Assembly (NCBI GenBank): GCA_045636025.1
Contig: JAZTWP010000051.1
Location: forward strand, 12,793 to 76,792
Reading direction: 5' to 3'
From: UBA1081 sp045636025
Lineage (GTDB): Bacteria > Bacillota > Clostridia > Oscillospirales > Acutalibacteraceae
DNA: 64,000 bases
The translations under genes were made by a program, and so were the position numbers. The stretch's first letter is position 1, and each line of letters opens with the position of its first letter. The notes under the pieces were generated by a model. That model was given only the letters and a program-made list of their open reading frames with translations. It ran no database searches and was not told the DNA's origin. Below are positions 16,045 through 24,845 of the stretch, in pieces.

Positions 16045-17589
16045 TTATTTATTCCATTCGTAAATGTTTTTGTAAACATTGCCTGCGTCACAGTCCGGAG
16101 CAGGAGATATTGAATTTGTGCACATCAGAGCACCTGACCTGAAACAAATCGGAACAAAGGGAATGTTTTGCAGGAATGAAGTTGTGAATGCTTCAAGTGA
16201 GATTTTGCCGCCAAGAAATTCCTCGTATGCGGCAGCAGATGTATCTGTGTCTGCGATTCCGTAAACAGGACCGTCTGACGAAAGCACAGCAGAGAGATTC
16301 ATATCTGAGGGAAGTTTTACTTCGCCTATGTAGAAATCGTATGCTCCGCTCTCGAGTGCTGTTTTATAGGCATCCCATGTAAGTTCGGAAACGGTAAGAT
16401 TGATACCTATATTCTGGAAACTCTGGCTGATTTCTCTTGCGGCGGCAACTTTGAAATTGTTGCCTGAATATACAATAAGAGTGAAGTTCAGCGTATCTTT
16501 GAAACCTGCATTTGTCATAAGGTCTTTTGCCTTTGAATAGTCAAGCACAAGAGAAGATGTGTCATAGCTTTCATCATCTATTACGTGCCATTCGGGATGG
16601 TATGGTGTTGCGCTTTCAACGGCAAAATTCTTGAATGAATTGCGGACGATTGACTGTCTGTTTACAGAGTAGTAAATCGCCTGACGCATTGCAGATGTTG
16701 CAAGACCGTATGAATTGCTGTTCATACCGAGGAATACAAGGTTGGAAAGATTTGTTTTTGATGACTGTGCATTTGCCTGAGAAAAGCTTCCTGATGACAT
16801 ATCATCAAAAAATGCATCTATAGTGCCAAGCTCAAGTGTGTGGATAAGTGTTGAAGATGATGGGATTGACACAAGATTTATTCTTGTGATGTTGGGATAA
16901 GGTGTACGGCAATAGGGGTTGTAATCAAGGTATACGCTTTCACCGTTCTGAACGGTTTTGTAAAGTCCCGTGCCCAGAGGTATTGATTTTTCGTCATTTG
17001 CCGTCTGTGTTTTTACAATGGGGAAAGTGAGAGAGTCTGCGGCATTCTTGTTTGCGGCAGAAAGACTGAAAACAACCGTGTCTGCACCAGAAGCCTGAGC
17101 CGAAGTGATGTTTGCAAGTTCATCTGACCAGTTTTCTGAAGCTTTTGCAAGGTTGAAAGAGTAAACAACGTCTGCCGAGGAAAACTGAACACCGTCTGAA
17201 AAAGCGGCTGTTTTGTTGAGTTTGACGGTAAGTGTCTGCTCGTTAACCGTGTATGACTCAGCAAGTGAATTTCTTGCAAGGAATGTGTCATCAAGGTTAA
17301 AAAGAGGCTCAAAAATCAGACTCATAAGGTCTGAATTGAGGTCAGTTTTTGCAAAGTAGGGGTTGAGTGAGTCATCAGCAGAGTAGCCGATGTTGAGTGA
17401 ATCACCTGAAGGGGCAAATGTGGGTCTGCCGTAATCGGGGTTGGTGCCCGATTCTGTATAAATAACCGTGCTGTCACAGCCCGTGAAAGCTGAAAGCAGA
17501 ATTACCGCAGAGAGAATGAGGGATATTGCTTTATATGACACGGATTGCTTTTGCGCTGAGTGTTTTGCCTGTTTTGTTGTCAATTTCAA
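16045..17589 (-). CDS. Peptide-type ABC transporter substrate-binding lipoprotein (family 5)
   Basis: The 514-residue lipoprotein has a basic N-region, a hydrophobic stretch and a lipobox LSAFTGC, then a family 5 solute-binding fold (LNPYFAKTDL, SLIFEPLFNLD, LTVKLNKTAAFSDGVQFSSADVVYS). Such proteins capture oligopeptides, nickel or similar ligands for an ABC importer. No permease or ATPase gene is nearby, so it is an orphan component. The start chosen is TTG at 17589, inside the end of ymdB, because GGAGGG lies about nine bases upstream. A GTG at 17541 would shorten the N-region without losing the lipobox, and is the alternative. Confidence 0.85.
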   Translation of the reverse strand: MKLTTKQAKHSAQKQSVSYKAISLILSAVILLSAFTGCDSTVIYTESGTNPDYGRPTFAPSGDSLNIGYSADDSLNPYFAKTDLNSDLMSLIFEPLFNLDDTFLARNSLAESYTVNEQTLTVKLNKTAAFSDGVQFSSADVVYSFNLAKASENWSDELANITSAQASGADTVVFSLSAANKNAADSLTFPIVKTQTANDEKSIPLGTGLYKTVQNGESVYLDYNPYCRTPYPNITRINLVSIPSSSTLIHTLELGTIDAFFDDMSSGSFSQANAQSSKTNLSNLVFLGMNSNSYGLATSAMRQAIYYSVNRQSIVRNSFKNFAVESATPYHPEWHVIDDESYDTSSLVLDYSKAKDLMTNAGFKDTLNFTLIVYSGNNFKVAAAREISQSFQNIGINLTVSELTWDAYKTALESGAYDFYIGEVKLPSDMNLSAVLSSDGPVYGIADTDTSAAAYEEFLGGKISLEAFTTSFLQNIPFVPICFRSGALMCTNSISPAPDCDAGNVYKNIYEWNK

Positions 17590-18304
17590 AGATACATCCC
17601 TCCATTGAACATTCTCCGTCGGGATTGTCGAATCTGACGGGAAGATTTGTTTTCATTTTTTCGATTGCAAGAGACGGTGTGACACCGAGGACTGACTGCA
17701 CGGGGCCTGTCATACCGATATCTGTTATATAGCCTGTGCCGCCGGGCAATACCTGAGCATCATTTGTCTGCACGTGTGTATGAGTGCCGAAAACGGCTGA
17801 AATTCTGCCGTCAAGATAAAAGCCCATTGCTCTTTTTTCGGCAGTTGCCTCTGCGTGGAAATCAAGAATTTTGATTCTGCAGTCTTTCACTTCTTCGAGA
17901 ATTCTGTCCATACATTCAAAGGGGTTTTCGTTGTTGTCAAGATACACAACGCCCATAAGATTTATAACTGCGATTCTGATGAAACCTTTGTCAATGATGT
18001 AATATCCCTTGCCCGGTGCCGAAGAATGAAAATTTGCGGGACGGATAAGGGGAAAGCTCTCATCGTCATATTTAGGGTAAATTTCTGCTCTTCTCATACC
18101 GTGGTTGCCCGTTGTGATAACGTCTGCACCGCTTGTGAGAAGATGCTCCGCAGAGTGAGGGTGGATACCGTTGCCCTGAGCTGAATTTTCACCGTTGACT
18201 ATACATAAATCTATTGCGTTCTGTTTTTTGAAAGCGGGGAGAGTGCGGCGGAGAAAATCACAGCCGTTGTCACCCACAACATCGCCTATTACAAGAATTC
18301 TCAT
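17531..18304 (-). CDS. ymdB: YmdB-family metallophosphoesterase (2',3'-cyclic nucleotide phosphodiesterase)
   Basis: The 257-residue protein matches YmdB/TIGR00282. Metal ligands are visible in RILVIGDVVG, VNGENSA, TTGNHGM, LDFHAEATAEK and the closing GTHTHVQT. In Bacillus, YmdB hydrolyses cyclic nucleotides and affects biofilm and spore decisions, and its gene follows rny. Here rny is also upstream on the same strand but about 3 kb away, separated by a protease gene pair. The ATG at 18304 is preferred over upstream GTG/TTG because the family begins directly with the first beta strand. The last 59 nt overlap the next lipoprotein gene. Confidence 0.93.
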   Translation of the reverse strand: MRILVIGDVVGDNGCDFLRRTLPAFKKQNAIDLCIVNGENSAQGNGIHPHSAEHLLTSGADVITTGNHGMRRAEIYPKYDDESFPLIRPANFHSSAPGKGYYIIDKGFIRIAVINLMGVVYLDNNENPFECMDRILEEVKDCRIKILDFHAEATAEKRAMGFYLDGRISAVFGTHTHVQTNDAQVLPGGTGYITDIGMTGPVQSVLGVTPSLAIEKMKTNLPVRFDNPDGECSMEGCIFEIDNKTGKTLSAKAIRVI

Positions 18305-18370
18305 CTGTTTCACCAATTAAAAAGTATTAAATATATAATACTAAAATTGAATTTATATGTCAATGGAAAA

Positions 18371-18404
18371 GGAGATGCAAAAAACGAAAGTTTTTTACAT
18401 CTCC
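18371..18404 (-). terminator. Terminator of the protease/dockerin gene pair
   Basis: On the minus strand GGAGATG-AAAAAAC type arms close over a TTTCG loop and are followed by TTTTCC. It lies between the dockerin gene stop (18445) and the ymdB start. Confidence 0.75.
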
Positions 18405-18444
18405 TCTATGGTTAAATGCTATCAGATTGACTTATTAAAAAGGC

Positions 18445-19263
18445 TTAAAAATCTTCCCAAAAGGAATCAGTTGAATGTGTGAAAATGTTTGGTGACTCTA
18501 ATTTCGCAGCAATTCGTAACGCAATTCTTGCATCTATAGCTGTAATCCTTCCGTCAAAATCAGCATCACTCATAATAAAAAATTCTTTAAGTTCTTTTTT
18601 TGAAAGAGTGTTTGTCGGGTCGTAAAGTCCTGCGGAATAGCGAAGAAGATTTCTTGCGTGGATTGCTGTGGGGTTATATTCTCTGTTGCCGTTTTCGGGG
18701 ATTCGTGCTGAAGATGAATAAGAAAATGTTAAAAACGGATAGTTTATAAATTCTATGTCTTCATTTGCTATAAGTTTATCAATATTGTTGCCTTTAATTG
18801 AAATTATAGCACAAGGGGTTGTGCTGCCACAGTAAATAATTTCAGAAAATGAGGAGATTGTACTTAACAGAGAAAGGTTTTTTTTCTCAGAAAAATCATT
18901 ATTATAATTCAAATAAAGATTAAGATAATAATTATCGTCAGAATCTTTCATTTCATTATATAAAGAATATCCGATTTTCTTCATATTTTCTGAGCCGAAA
19001 AAATCATTGAATTTTTGCAGAATGAATTGTTTTTCTACAGAAGTACCCTCGTTGAGTATTCTGATTGTTGAGGTGTAAGATGAATAACAATCCTTAAAAA
19101 AGGTATCATAGTGCAGCTTGAAATATTGATTTTTAATAAATGATTGATCTTCTCCGTTGACAGTTATTGATGTGTGCCAACCGGATTTTTCTTCTGCATA
19201 CGAGGTTGTTGAAAACAGAAGGATTGTTGAGATAATAATTATTGTAAATATGAGTTTTTTCAT
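18445..19263 (-). CDS. Secreted dockerin-containing protein
   Basis: This 272-residue exported protein starts at the ATG at 19263, behind AGGAGA, with a clear signal peptide (KKLIFTIIIISTILLFS, cleavage near SYA-EE). The middle has no recognised domain. The C-terminal 90 residues hold a type I dockerin-like pair: a clear repeat DADFDGRITAIDARIALRIAAKLE-like with Ca ligands, and an upstream degenerate one (NPTAIHARNLLRYSAGL) that has lost the acidic loop. Its start is 11 nt after the subtilase stop, so the two are cotranscribed and may work as a protease and partner on the cell surface. AT-rich codons (AAT, ATA, AAA) set it apart from ymdB. Confidence 0.8.
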   Translation of the reverse strand: MKKLIFTIIIISTILLFSTTSYAEEKSGWHTSITVNGEDQSFIKNQYFKLHYDTFFKDCYSSYTSTIRILNEGTSVEKQFILQKFNDFFGSENMKKIGYSLYNEMKDSDDNYYLNLYLNYNNDFSEKKNLSLLSTISSFSEIIYCGSTTPCAIISIKGNNIDKLIANEDIEFINYPFLTFSYSSSARIPENGNREYNPTAIHARNLLRYSAGLYDPTNTLSKKELKEFFIMSDADFDGRITAIDARIALRIAAKLESPNIFTHSTDSFWEDF

Positions 19264-19274
19264 TAAGCTTTCTC

Positions 19275-21077
19275 CTATCCTTGAAGCCAAGCGTATGCAA
19301 AACGAACATCAGACGGATTTGTTGTTGCTTGGCGACATATTTTTATAGTATAATTTCCGTTTGATGCTGGGGTGAAATCAACAATTTCAACATTATTATT
19401 GGTTGTTGTGGATGAACAAACAAGATTGCCGTTGACATCATAAATATACAAATCTAAATTATTGTTACAATTAGATTCAACAAAACCATTTGAGTTTGTT
19501 GAAAAGCTTTTTTCAAAAGTTAATGCAACTCTTGTTTCTTTATTTGAATCAAGGTTGATGGTAAATGTGTTTTCTGTTGTAGCTTTGCCAAAAACACCAA
19601 AATCATATTGATAAAATTTTGCAATATATCCACTTCTTACGCAATCGACTAAACCGGCCCCGCATTGAATATATGATTCCGGTGGGTTGTTTACATCTGT
19701 TGTAATTTGTTTTTGAGAAGGTGTGAAGCTTAAGCTTGGGTTTGTGCCTGCAACTAAAGTTGCTTTTAATGCAACAGGCGACAATAATAACATTGGATCT
19801 GTTTCACCTATGAGAGCAGCAGATGCCGCCACATGAGGCGCAGCGTAGCTTGTTCCTGTATATTCTTGTAAATCAAGCAAAATGTTTGTGCCCGGAGCAC
19901 AAATATCAGGTTTTGACGGTAAATTGGTTATATTGCTTTGGTTGATATGGCTTGATGTGTAGTGTATCTGGTCATCAGTTCTTGAAGATGTTCTTTGATC
20001 GTCCAAATTTCCTACTGAGATCACATTGTATGCAATTGCAGGATCAGAAACACCATTTGTTGAAAAATTACCACAGGCAACAACAAAAGTCAATAGATAG
20101 TTTGCAGAATAATAATCAATTAAATATGAATTTTCATTGTAGTTATTGTAGATTGGATTTCCGTTCCTGTCTATTGAAGATAAATCTAAACTTATATTTA
20201 CGATATCAACATTATTATCTATAAGCCAATGAATGTTAGGAATTATAGATTCTGCAGTAGTTGGAAGAATTGTGCAGTAAAGATTGGCATCAGGAGCTAA
20301 CCCCTTTGCACAATTGTTTGCACCTTGACTAACCATTATTTCTGCAATATTTGTTGCATGAGAATTAACAATGTTTGATGAAAAAGACGGATCAAGTGTG
20401 ATGTTTGCATCAAGAAGTGCAGGTCTGTTTGTAACAGGAAATGCACGATCTATCAAACCTAAGTTGACACCATTGCCTGACTGACCAAAATTACCATTTG
20501 TTTGTACAATGTTTGCTCGTGTAACTTCTCGACTTGTATGTAATAATAATTCTGCCTGAATTTGAGGTGTGTAAAAAATATGTGTTATATTGCTTCTTGT
20601 TGATAATGTAATTATTTCTTTTTTTGATAACTCCATAAATATGAAGGGCGCGTAAGTGTCAACATATTTAACAGAACCGAACTTTACAAATGATTCTCTG
20701 TTGTTATTATAATTTTCTTCGCATAAATTTTTCATAATTATTTTATTTCGGTTTCTGTATTCAGAGACGATTTCAAATTTTTGTTCGACTGTTAATTCTT
20801 TTATTTCATCAAGCGAATTTATTTTTCTTTCTTCAAAAATTTCCAAAAGAATGTCAGGTTTTTTTGAAGTTATAAAAGAATCTTCAAGCCAAATGGTTAC
20901 AGGGATATTATCATTGTTATTTGATTCGTTTAGAATTTTTATTGTTTCGCTTGAAAGTTTGCTTTCACAGCTATCAAGAAAATCTGAATATGCCTTAATG
21001 GAATAAGCATTGCTGCTTATAAGTGAAAGAAGAACGAAACTAATAATAAATGTCTTAAAAGTTCTTGTTTTTTTTAT
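19275..21077 (-). CDS. Secreted subtilisin-like serine protease (S8), apparent AUA start
   Basis: The frame extends to 21077, giving about 600 residues. The first 25 codons encode a typical signal peptide (basic KKTRTFK, then FIISFVLLSLISSNAYS), but its first codon is ATA, eight bases after GGAG. No ATG, GTG or TTG occurs in frame until TTG at 20846, which would remove the signal. An inhibitor-I9-like propeptide follows, then the S8 catalytic domain: Asp in VNLGLIDRA, His in NSHATNIAEI, oxyanion Asn in VVACGNFS and Ser in GTSYAAPHVA. A C-terminal P-domain/CBM-like beta-sandwich ends the protein. It is paired with the downstream dockerin gene. Either AUA initiation, a damaged start or a sequence error is possible. 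Confidence 0.8.
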   Translation of the reverse strand: MKKTRTFKTFIISFVLLSLISSNAYSIKAYSDFLDSCESKLSSETIKILNESNNNDNIPVTIWLEDSFITSKKPDILLEIFEERKINSLDEIKELTVEQKFEIVSEYRNRNKIIMKNLCEENYNNNRESFVKFGSVKYVDTYAPFIFMELSKKEIITLSTRSNITHIFYTPQIQAELLLHTSREVTRANIVQTNGNFGQSGNGVNLGLIDRAFPVTNRPALLDANITLDPSFSSNIVNSHATNIAEIMVSQGANNCAKGLAPDANLYCTILPTTAESIIPNIHWLIDNNVDIVNISLDLSSIDRNGNPIYNNYNENSYLIDYYSANYLLTFVVACGNFSTNGVSDPAIAYNVISVGNLDDQRTSSRTDDQIHYTSSHINQSNITNLPSKPDICAPGTNILLDLQEYTGTSYAAPHVAASAALIGETDPMLLLSPVALKATLVAGTNPSLSFTPSQKQITTDVNNPPESYIQCGAGLVDCVRSGYIAKFYQYDFGVFGKATTENTFTINLDSNKETRVALTFEKSFSTNSNGFVESNCNNNLDLYIYDVNGNLVCSSTTTNNNVEIVDFTPASNGNYTIKICRQATTNPSDVRFAYAWLQG

Positions 21078-21350
21078 GAAAAATTCTCCTTTTTGATTTT
21101 TTTGTAGATTTTGATTTTAAGATAAAACCATTGGAATCACCTTCTTGAAAATTAATAGTATGTTTAACTTCATACACTATATAAAAGAAGCATTTTTCGA
21201 GAATGTAACACAAATAATTGACTTTTTATTTTTTTGTATAAATACACAAACAAAGATGCTGTTTGTTGTGTATATTGCCGGAGCTTTTTTATTGAAACAA
21301 ACATTCAGATGTTTGTAATTGTTCTTTTTGAGAGAATTTATATTTTTTGC
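21078..21350. other. AT-rich gap between subtilase and rny
   Basis: No gene is supported. It holds a GGAG ribosome binding site for the subtilase (21080s) and an imperfect inverted repeat at 21242-21273 (arms ATACACAAACA and TGTTTGTTGTGTAT). A clear subtilase promoter was not identified; only weak -10-like sequences are present. Confidence 0.4.
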
Positions 21351-21384
21351 AAAAAAAAATACCGAGGATATGGAATCCTCGGTA
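21351..21384 (-). terminator. Rho-independent terminator of rny
   Basis: On the minus strand TACCGAGGATT and ATCCTCGGTA form a stem with a short loop, followed by nine T. It ends the rny transcript before the subtilase gene. Confidence 0.9.
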
Positions 21385-21391
21385 AAAAATA

Positions 21392-22945
21392 TTATTTTGC
21401 GTAGTCGCAGGCACGGCTTTCTCTGATGATATTGACTTTGATCTGACCGGGATATTCAAGTTCATCCTCAATCTTCTTGACGATATCTCTTGCAACGAGA
21501 ATCATCTGATCGTCTGAAATAACATCGGGTTTAACCATAATACGGACTTCACGGCCTGCCTGAATTGCAAATGACTTTTCAACACCGTTGAATGAAGTTG
21601 CAATTTCTTCAAGCTTTTCAAGACGTTTGATGTAGTTCTGAACATTTTCACGTCTTGCGCCGGGTCTTGCAGCTGAGATTGCGTCTGCAGCCTGAACAAG
21701 ACAAGCAACGATTGTTTTTGCCTCAACGTCACCGTGGTGAGCGTGGATAGCGTGAACAACACCTTCGTTTTCTTTGTACTTCTTTGCGTATTCAACACCG
21801 AGTTCGATGTGTGAACCGTCAAACTGATGGTCAAGAGCTTTACCGATATCGTGAAGAAGACCGGCTCTCTTTGCCATTTTGACGTCTGCACCGATTTCTG
21901 ATGCCATAAGACCTGCAATGTAAGAAACTTCAAGTGCGTGGTTAAGTACGTTCTGACCGTAACTTGTTCTGTACTTGAGTCTGCCGAGAAGTTTAACGAG
22001 TTCACCGTGGATACCGTTAACACCTGCATCGATGACAGCTCTGTCACCTGCCTGCTTGATTGAATGCTCAACTTCTCTCTTTGATTTTTCATACATCTCT
22101 TCAATTCTTGTGGGATGTATTCTGCCGTCAGTAATGAGCTTTTCAAGAGTGAGTCTTGCGATTTCACGTCTTACGGGGTCAAAGCTTGATACTGTGATAG
22201 CTTCGGGTGTGTCATCGATGATAAGGTCAACACCTGTGATTGTTTCAAGTGTTCTGATGTTTCTGCCTTCACGACCGATGATTCTTCCCTTCATTTCATC
22301 GTTGGGAAGATTTACTACTGAAACTGTAGCTTCAGCAGCGTGGTCTGCAGCACATCTCTGGATTGCTGATGTGATGATTTCTCTTGCGAGGTTTTCTGCC
22401 TCGTCTTTTGTCTGCTGTTCGATTTCAAGAATCTTGAGAGCCTTTTCGTGTGTCAGCTCACCTTCAAGGTTTTTGATAAGATGTTCTTTTGCCTGTTCTT
22501 TTGTGAAGCCTGAAATTTTTTCAAGCATATCAAATTGGCTCTTTTTGAGTGCTTCAACTTCAAGGAGCTTATTTTCAGCTTCTTTGATTTTCTTGTTGAG
22601 AGTTTCATCTTTCTTTTCAAGGTTGTCTGCCTTTTTGTCAAGATTTTCTTCTTTCTGAACGAGACGTCTTTCCTGTTTCTGGACTTCATTACGGCGTTCT
22701 TTGATTTCTCTTTCGAGGTCATTGCGCTGTTTATGTATTTCGTCCTTAGCTTCAAGGATAGCTTCTTTTTTCTTTGATTCTGCTTCTGAGACAGCCTGAC
22801 TCAGAATTCTGTTAGCTTCGTCTTCCGCTGAGCCGATAGCAGCTTCCGCCACTCTTTTTCTGTTGATTCCGCCTGTCACAAAACCGACAACGCCGAATAC
22901 AACAGCAGCTGCAACAATAAGACCTATTGCCAAACCGAGTTCCAT
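21392..22945 (-). CDS. rny: Ribonuclease Y
   Basis: The 517-residue protein has the RNase Y layout: an N-terminal membrane anchor (residues 3-27), a long charged coiled coil to about residue 200, a KH domain with GRIIGREGRNIR, and an HD domain with LLHDIGKALDH and HAHHGD as metal ligands. It is the main membrane-bound endoribonuclease initiating mRNA decay in many Firmicutes. The start follows GGAGGTG. A TTGACA-type promoter lies about 110 bp upstream. Unusually, ymdB does not follow directly. Confidence 0.97.
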   Translation of the reverse strand: MELGLAIGLIVAAAVVFGVVGFVTGGINRKRVAEAAIGSAEDEANRILSQAVSEAESKKKEAILEAKDEIHKQRNDLEREIKERRNEVQKQERRLVQKEENLDKKADNLEKKDETLNKKIKEAENKLLEVEALKKSQFDMLEKISGFTKEQAKEHLIKNLEGELTHEKALKILEIEQQTKDEAENLAREIITSAIQRCAADHAAEATVSVVNLPNDEMKGRIIGREGRNIRTLETITGVDLIIDDTPEAITVSSFDPVRREIARLTLEKLITDGRIHPTRIEEMYEKSKREVEHSIKQAGDRAVIDAGVNGIHGELVKLLGRLKYRTSYGQNVLNHALEVSYIAGLMASEIGADVKMAKRAGLLHDIGKALDHQFDGSHIELGVEYAKKYKENEGVVHAIHAHHGDVEAKTIVACLVQAADAISAARPGARRENVQNYIKRLEKLEEIATSFNGVEKSFAIQAGREVRIMVKPDVISDDQMILVARDIVKKIEDELEYPGQIKVNIIRESRACDYAK

Positions 22946-23056
22946 TACTTTACACCTCCGTGTTATTTGATTTGACTGAAAAATAAATGACTTGCGTCAT
23001 GATAATAATTTCAGAAAAACAATGCAAAAAGAAAATACTGATGCATTATCCATAAT

Positions 23057-23085
23057 ATATTATAACTAAATTAATATATTGTCAA
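23057..23085 (-). promoter_or_regulatory. Promoter of rny
   Basis: On the minus strand a perfect TTGACA is followed, 15 bp on, by TATAAT and, 17 bp on, by TAATAT, upstream of rny. The rest of the 289-bp rny/symporter gap is AT-rich and shows no gene. Confidence 0.6.
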
Positions 23086-23234
23086 GTAGTTACTACAGTT
23101 TTTTTTGTATAAATATAATAAACTTTATGCATAATTGTCATTTTTATCAAAAACTAAAATTTCTATTGCAAAAACACACGGAATAAATTACAATATAAAG
23201 ACATGATTATATTATCGTTTAAGGAGGGTAAAGT

Positions 23235-24752
23235 ATGGATGACAAAAAAACTGCTGTCGCTTCGCAGGAGCAGGAAAGAATAGACAGGCAGCTGGAACAG
23301 CAGAATAAATTTTACCTTACGCCAAAAGAAATGGCATCATACATACTTTCAGGTATCGGCGATAAAAACTGGGAAACATTCAGCGGTGCCAACTCGGACT
23401 TCTATTACAGAACGATTCTCGGTGCAGAGGCGGCAACTCTCAGTACTGCAAGTGTTATCTGTACATTTGCAGACACGTTTGATAATGCGATTTCAGGTCC
23501 GATTATTGACAGAACAAGAACAAGATGGGGCAGAGTGCGTCCTTTCCTTGTGCTTACACTTCCTTTGTGGATTGCTGCAAATTTCTGTCCCTGGTTGTTG
23601 CCCAACGGTATGTCTCAGCTGGCATATCTCGGTATTTTTGCGCTTCTCAACTACATCGGCTCTGTTGCAAACTCATTTTATACACCTGCATATTCAGCAC
23701 TTCTTTTCAATCTGACTCCCAATGTAAATGAGAGAAACAGACTCATTGCGGCAGACACATATGTTGACCTTTTCGGTGTATGGATTCCGTCGTTGTTCCC
23801 GTTTCTCATTGACTTTCTGCCCGAATCCGTTCCGAGACAGTCAATATACATCGGCGGTGCGTTGTTCTTTGTTGCGCTAGTAATTGTTTTCAGAGTTTTC
23901 GGTTTCTTCTCTCTGCGTGAAAGAATGCCCCTTGCTTCAAGACAGGAAATGAATGAAGTAAGTGTATGGAAATCAATCAAAATCGTTGCAAAATGTCAGC
24001 CTATGTGGATTCTTCTCATAAAAGGCTTTTTTGAAGTGGGCAGAGGCATCAGCTCACGAGTGCAGAATGACTTCTGGCTCAACTGTTACGGCAAGGTGTC
24101 TTACAGCACCATAACAAGCCTTTTCACAGGTCTTCCGTCATATTTTGTACTTCCTCTTGCACCTAAGCTCACAAGAAAAATGGGTCTTAAGAATCTCGGT
24201 TCGCTCAGTTATGCGATAGGAGGTGTTGCATACCTCCTTATGTGGGCAATAGGCTACAATCCTTTCGGAGAGAAACACCTTGTCCTCAATCTCATCTACA
24301 TCACAATAATGCTTACTTTTGCAGGTTCATTCAACAGCGTGCAGAGATACTGTAACACAGCTCTCACGGGTGATATGTATGACTATGTTGAGTGGAAAAC
24401 AGGCATCAGAAACGAAGGTATTATGAGTGCTGCGATGGGTTACATAAATCTGGTTGTAAATCAGGTTTCAACTCTTCTCAGCGGTGGTCTTATCACTGTG
24501 CTGGGCATCAGATCAAAGTATATGGGCGGTAAGCTTGTTAGACAGACCGATCCCGTTATGCTCCGCAATATCTGGGGGCTTTTTGCTCTTTCAATCGGTA
24601 TCGGCAGAACAATAGAGGCTGTACTTCTCCTCTTCTTCAAGGTTCACGGAAAAACAAGAGAAAAAATGATGCAGGACCTTGCTGTTTCACGAGCCGCAAA
24701 GATAGTTGACTCAGGTGAAAATGAAGGTGAAAAAGACGATTCTTCACAGTAA
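23235..24752 (+). CDS. GPH-family sugar:cation symporter (MFS)
   Basis: The 505-residue protein has about twelve membrane segments and the GPH-family loop GPIIDRTRTRWGRVRPF between helices 2 and 3, plus ALTGDMYDYVEWKTGIRNEG in the C-terminal half, where GPH proteins carry a D-Y-EWK/R motif. Members import pentosides, hexuronides, melibiose or related glycosides with Na+ or H+. The charged N-terminal 30 residues and C-terminal tail are cytosolic. It starts after AAGGAGG and stands alone between rny and a secreted protein gene, so its sugar cannot be inferred from neighbours. Confidence 0.9.
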   Translation: MDDKKTAVASQEQERIDRQLEQQNKFYLTPKEMASYILSGIGDKNWETFSGANSDFYYRTILGAEAATLSTASVICTFADTFDNAISGPIIDRTRTRWGRVRPFLVLTLPLWIAANFCPWLLPNGMSQLAYLGIFALLNYIGSVANSFYTPAYSALLFNLTPNVNERNRLIAADTYVDLFGVWIPSLFPFLIDFLPESVPRQSIYIGGALFFVALVIVFRVFGFFSLRERMPLASRQEMNEVSVWKSIKIVAKCQPMWILLIKGFFEVGRGISSRVQNDFWLNCYGKVSYSTITSLFTGLPSYFVLPLAPKLTRKMGLKNLGSLSYAIGGVAYLLMWAIGYNPFGEKHLVLNLIYITIMLTFAGSFNSVQRYCNTALTGDMYDYVEWKTGIRNEGIMSAAMGYINLVVNQVSTLLSGGLITVLGIRSKYMGGKLVRQTDPVMLRNIWGLFALSIGIGRTIEAVLLLFFKVHGKTREKMMQDLAVSRAAKIVDSGENEGEKDDSSQ

Positions 24753-24761
24753 AAATATGTG

Positions 24762-24790
24762 TTGACATCCAATCTTTTATGCTATATAAT
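24762..24790 (+). promoter_or_regulatory. Consensus sigma-A promoter of the secreted protein gene
   Basis: TTGACA, a 17-bp spacer and TATAAT match the consensus perfectly. The start codon follows 56 bp later. Confidence 0.9.
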
Positions 24791-24845
24791 ATAATTAAAG
24801 TATTACCCTGTAATGTCAGGAATTTTATTCAGGAGGAATGAACAA

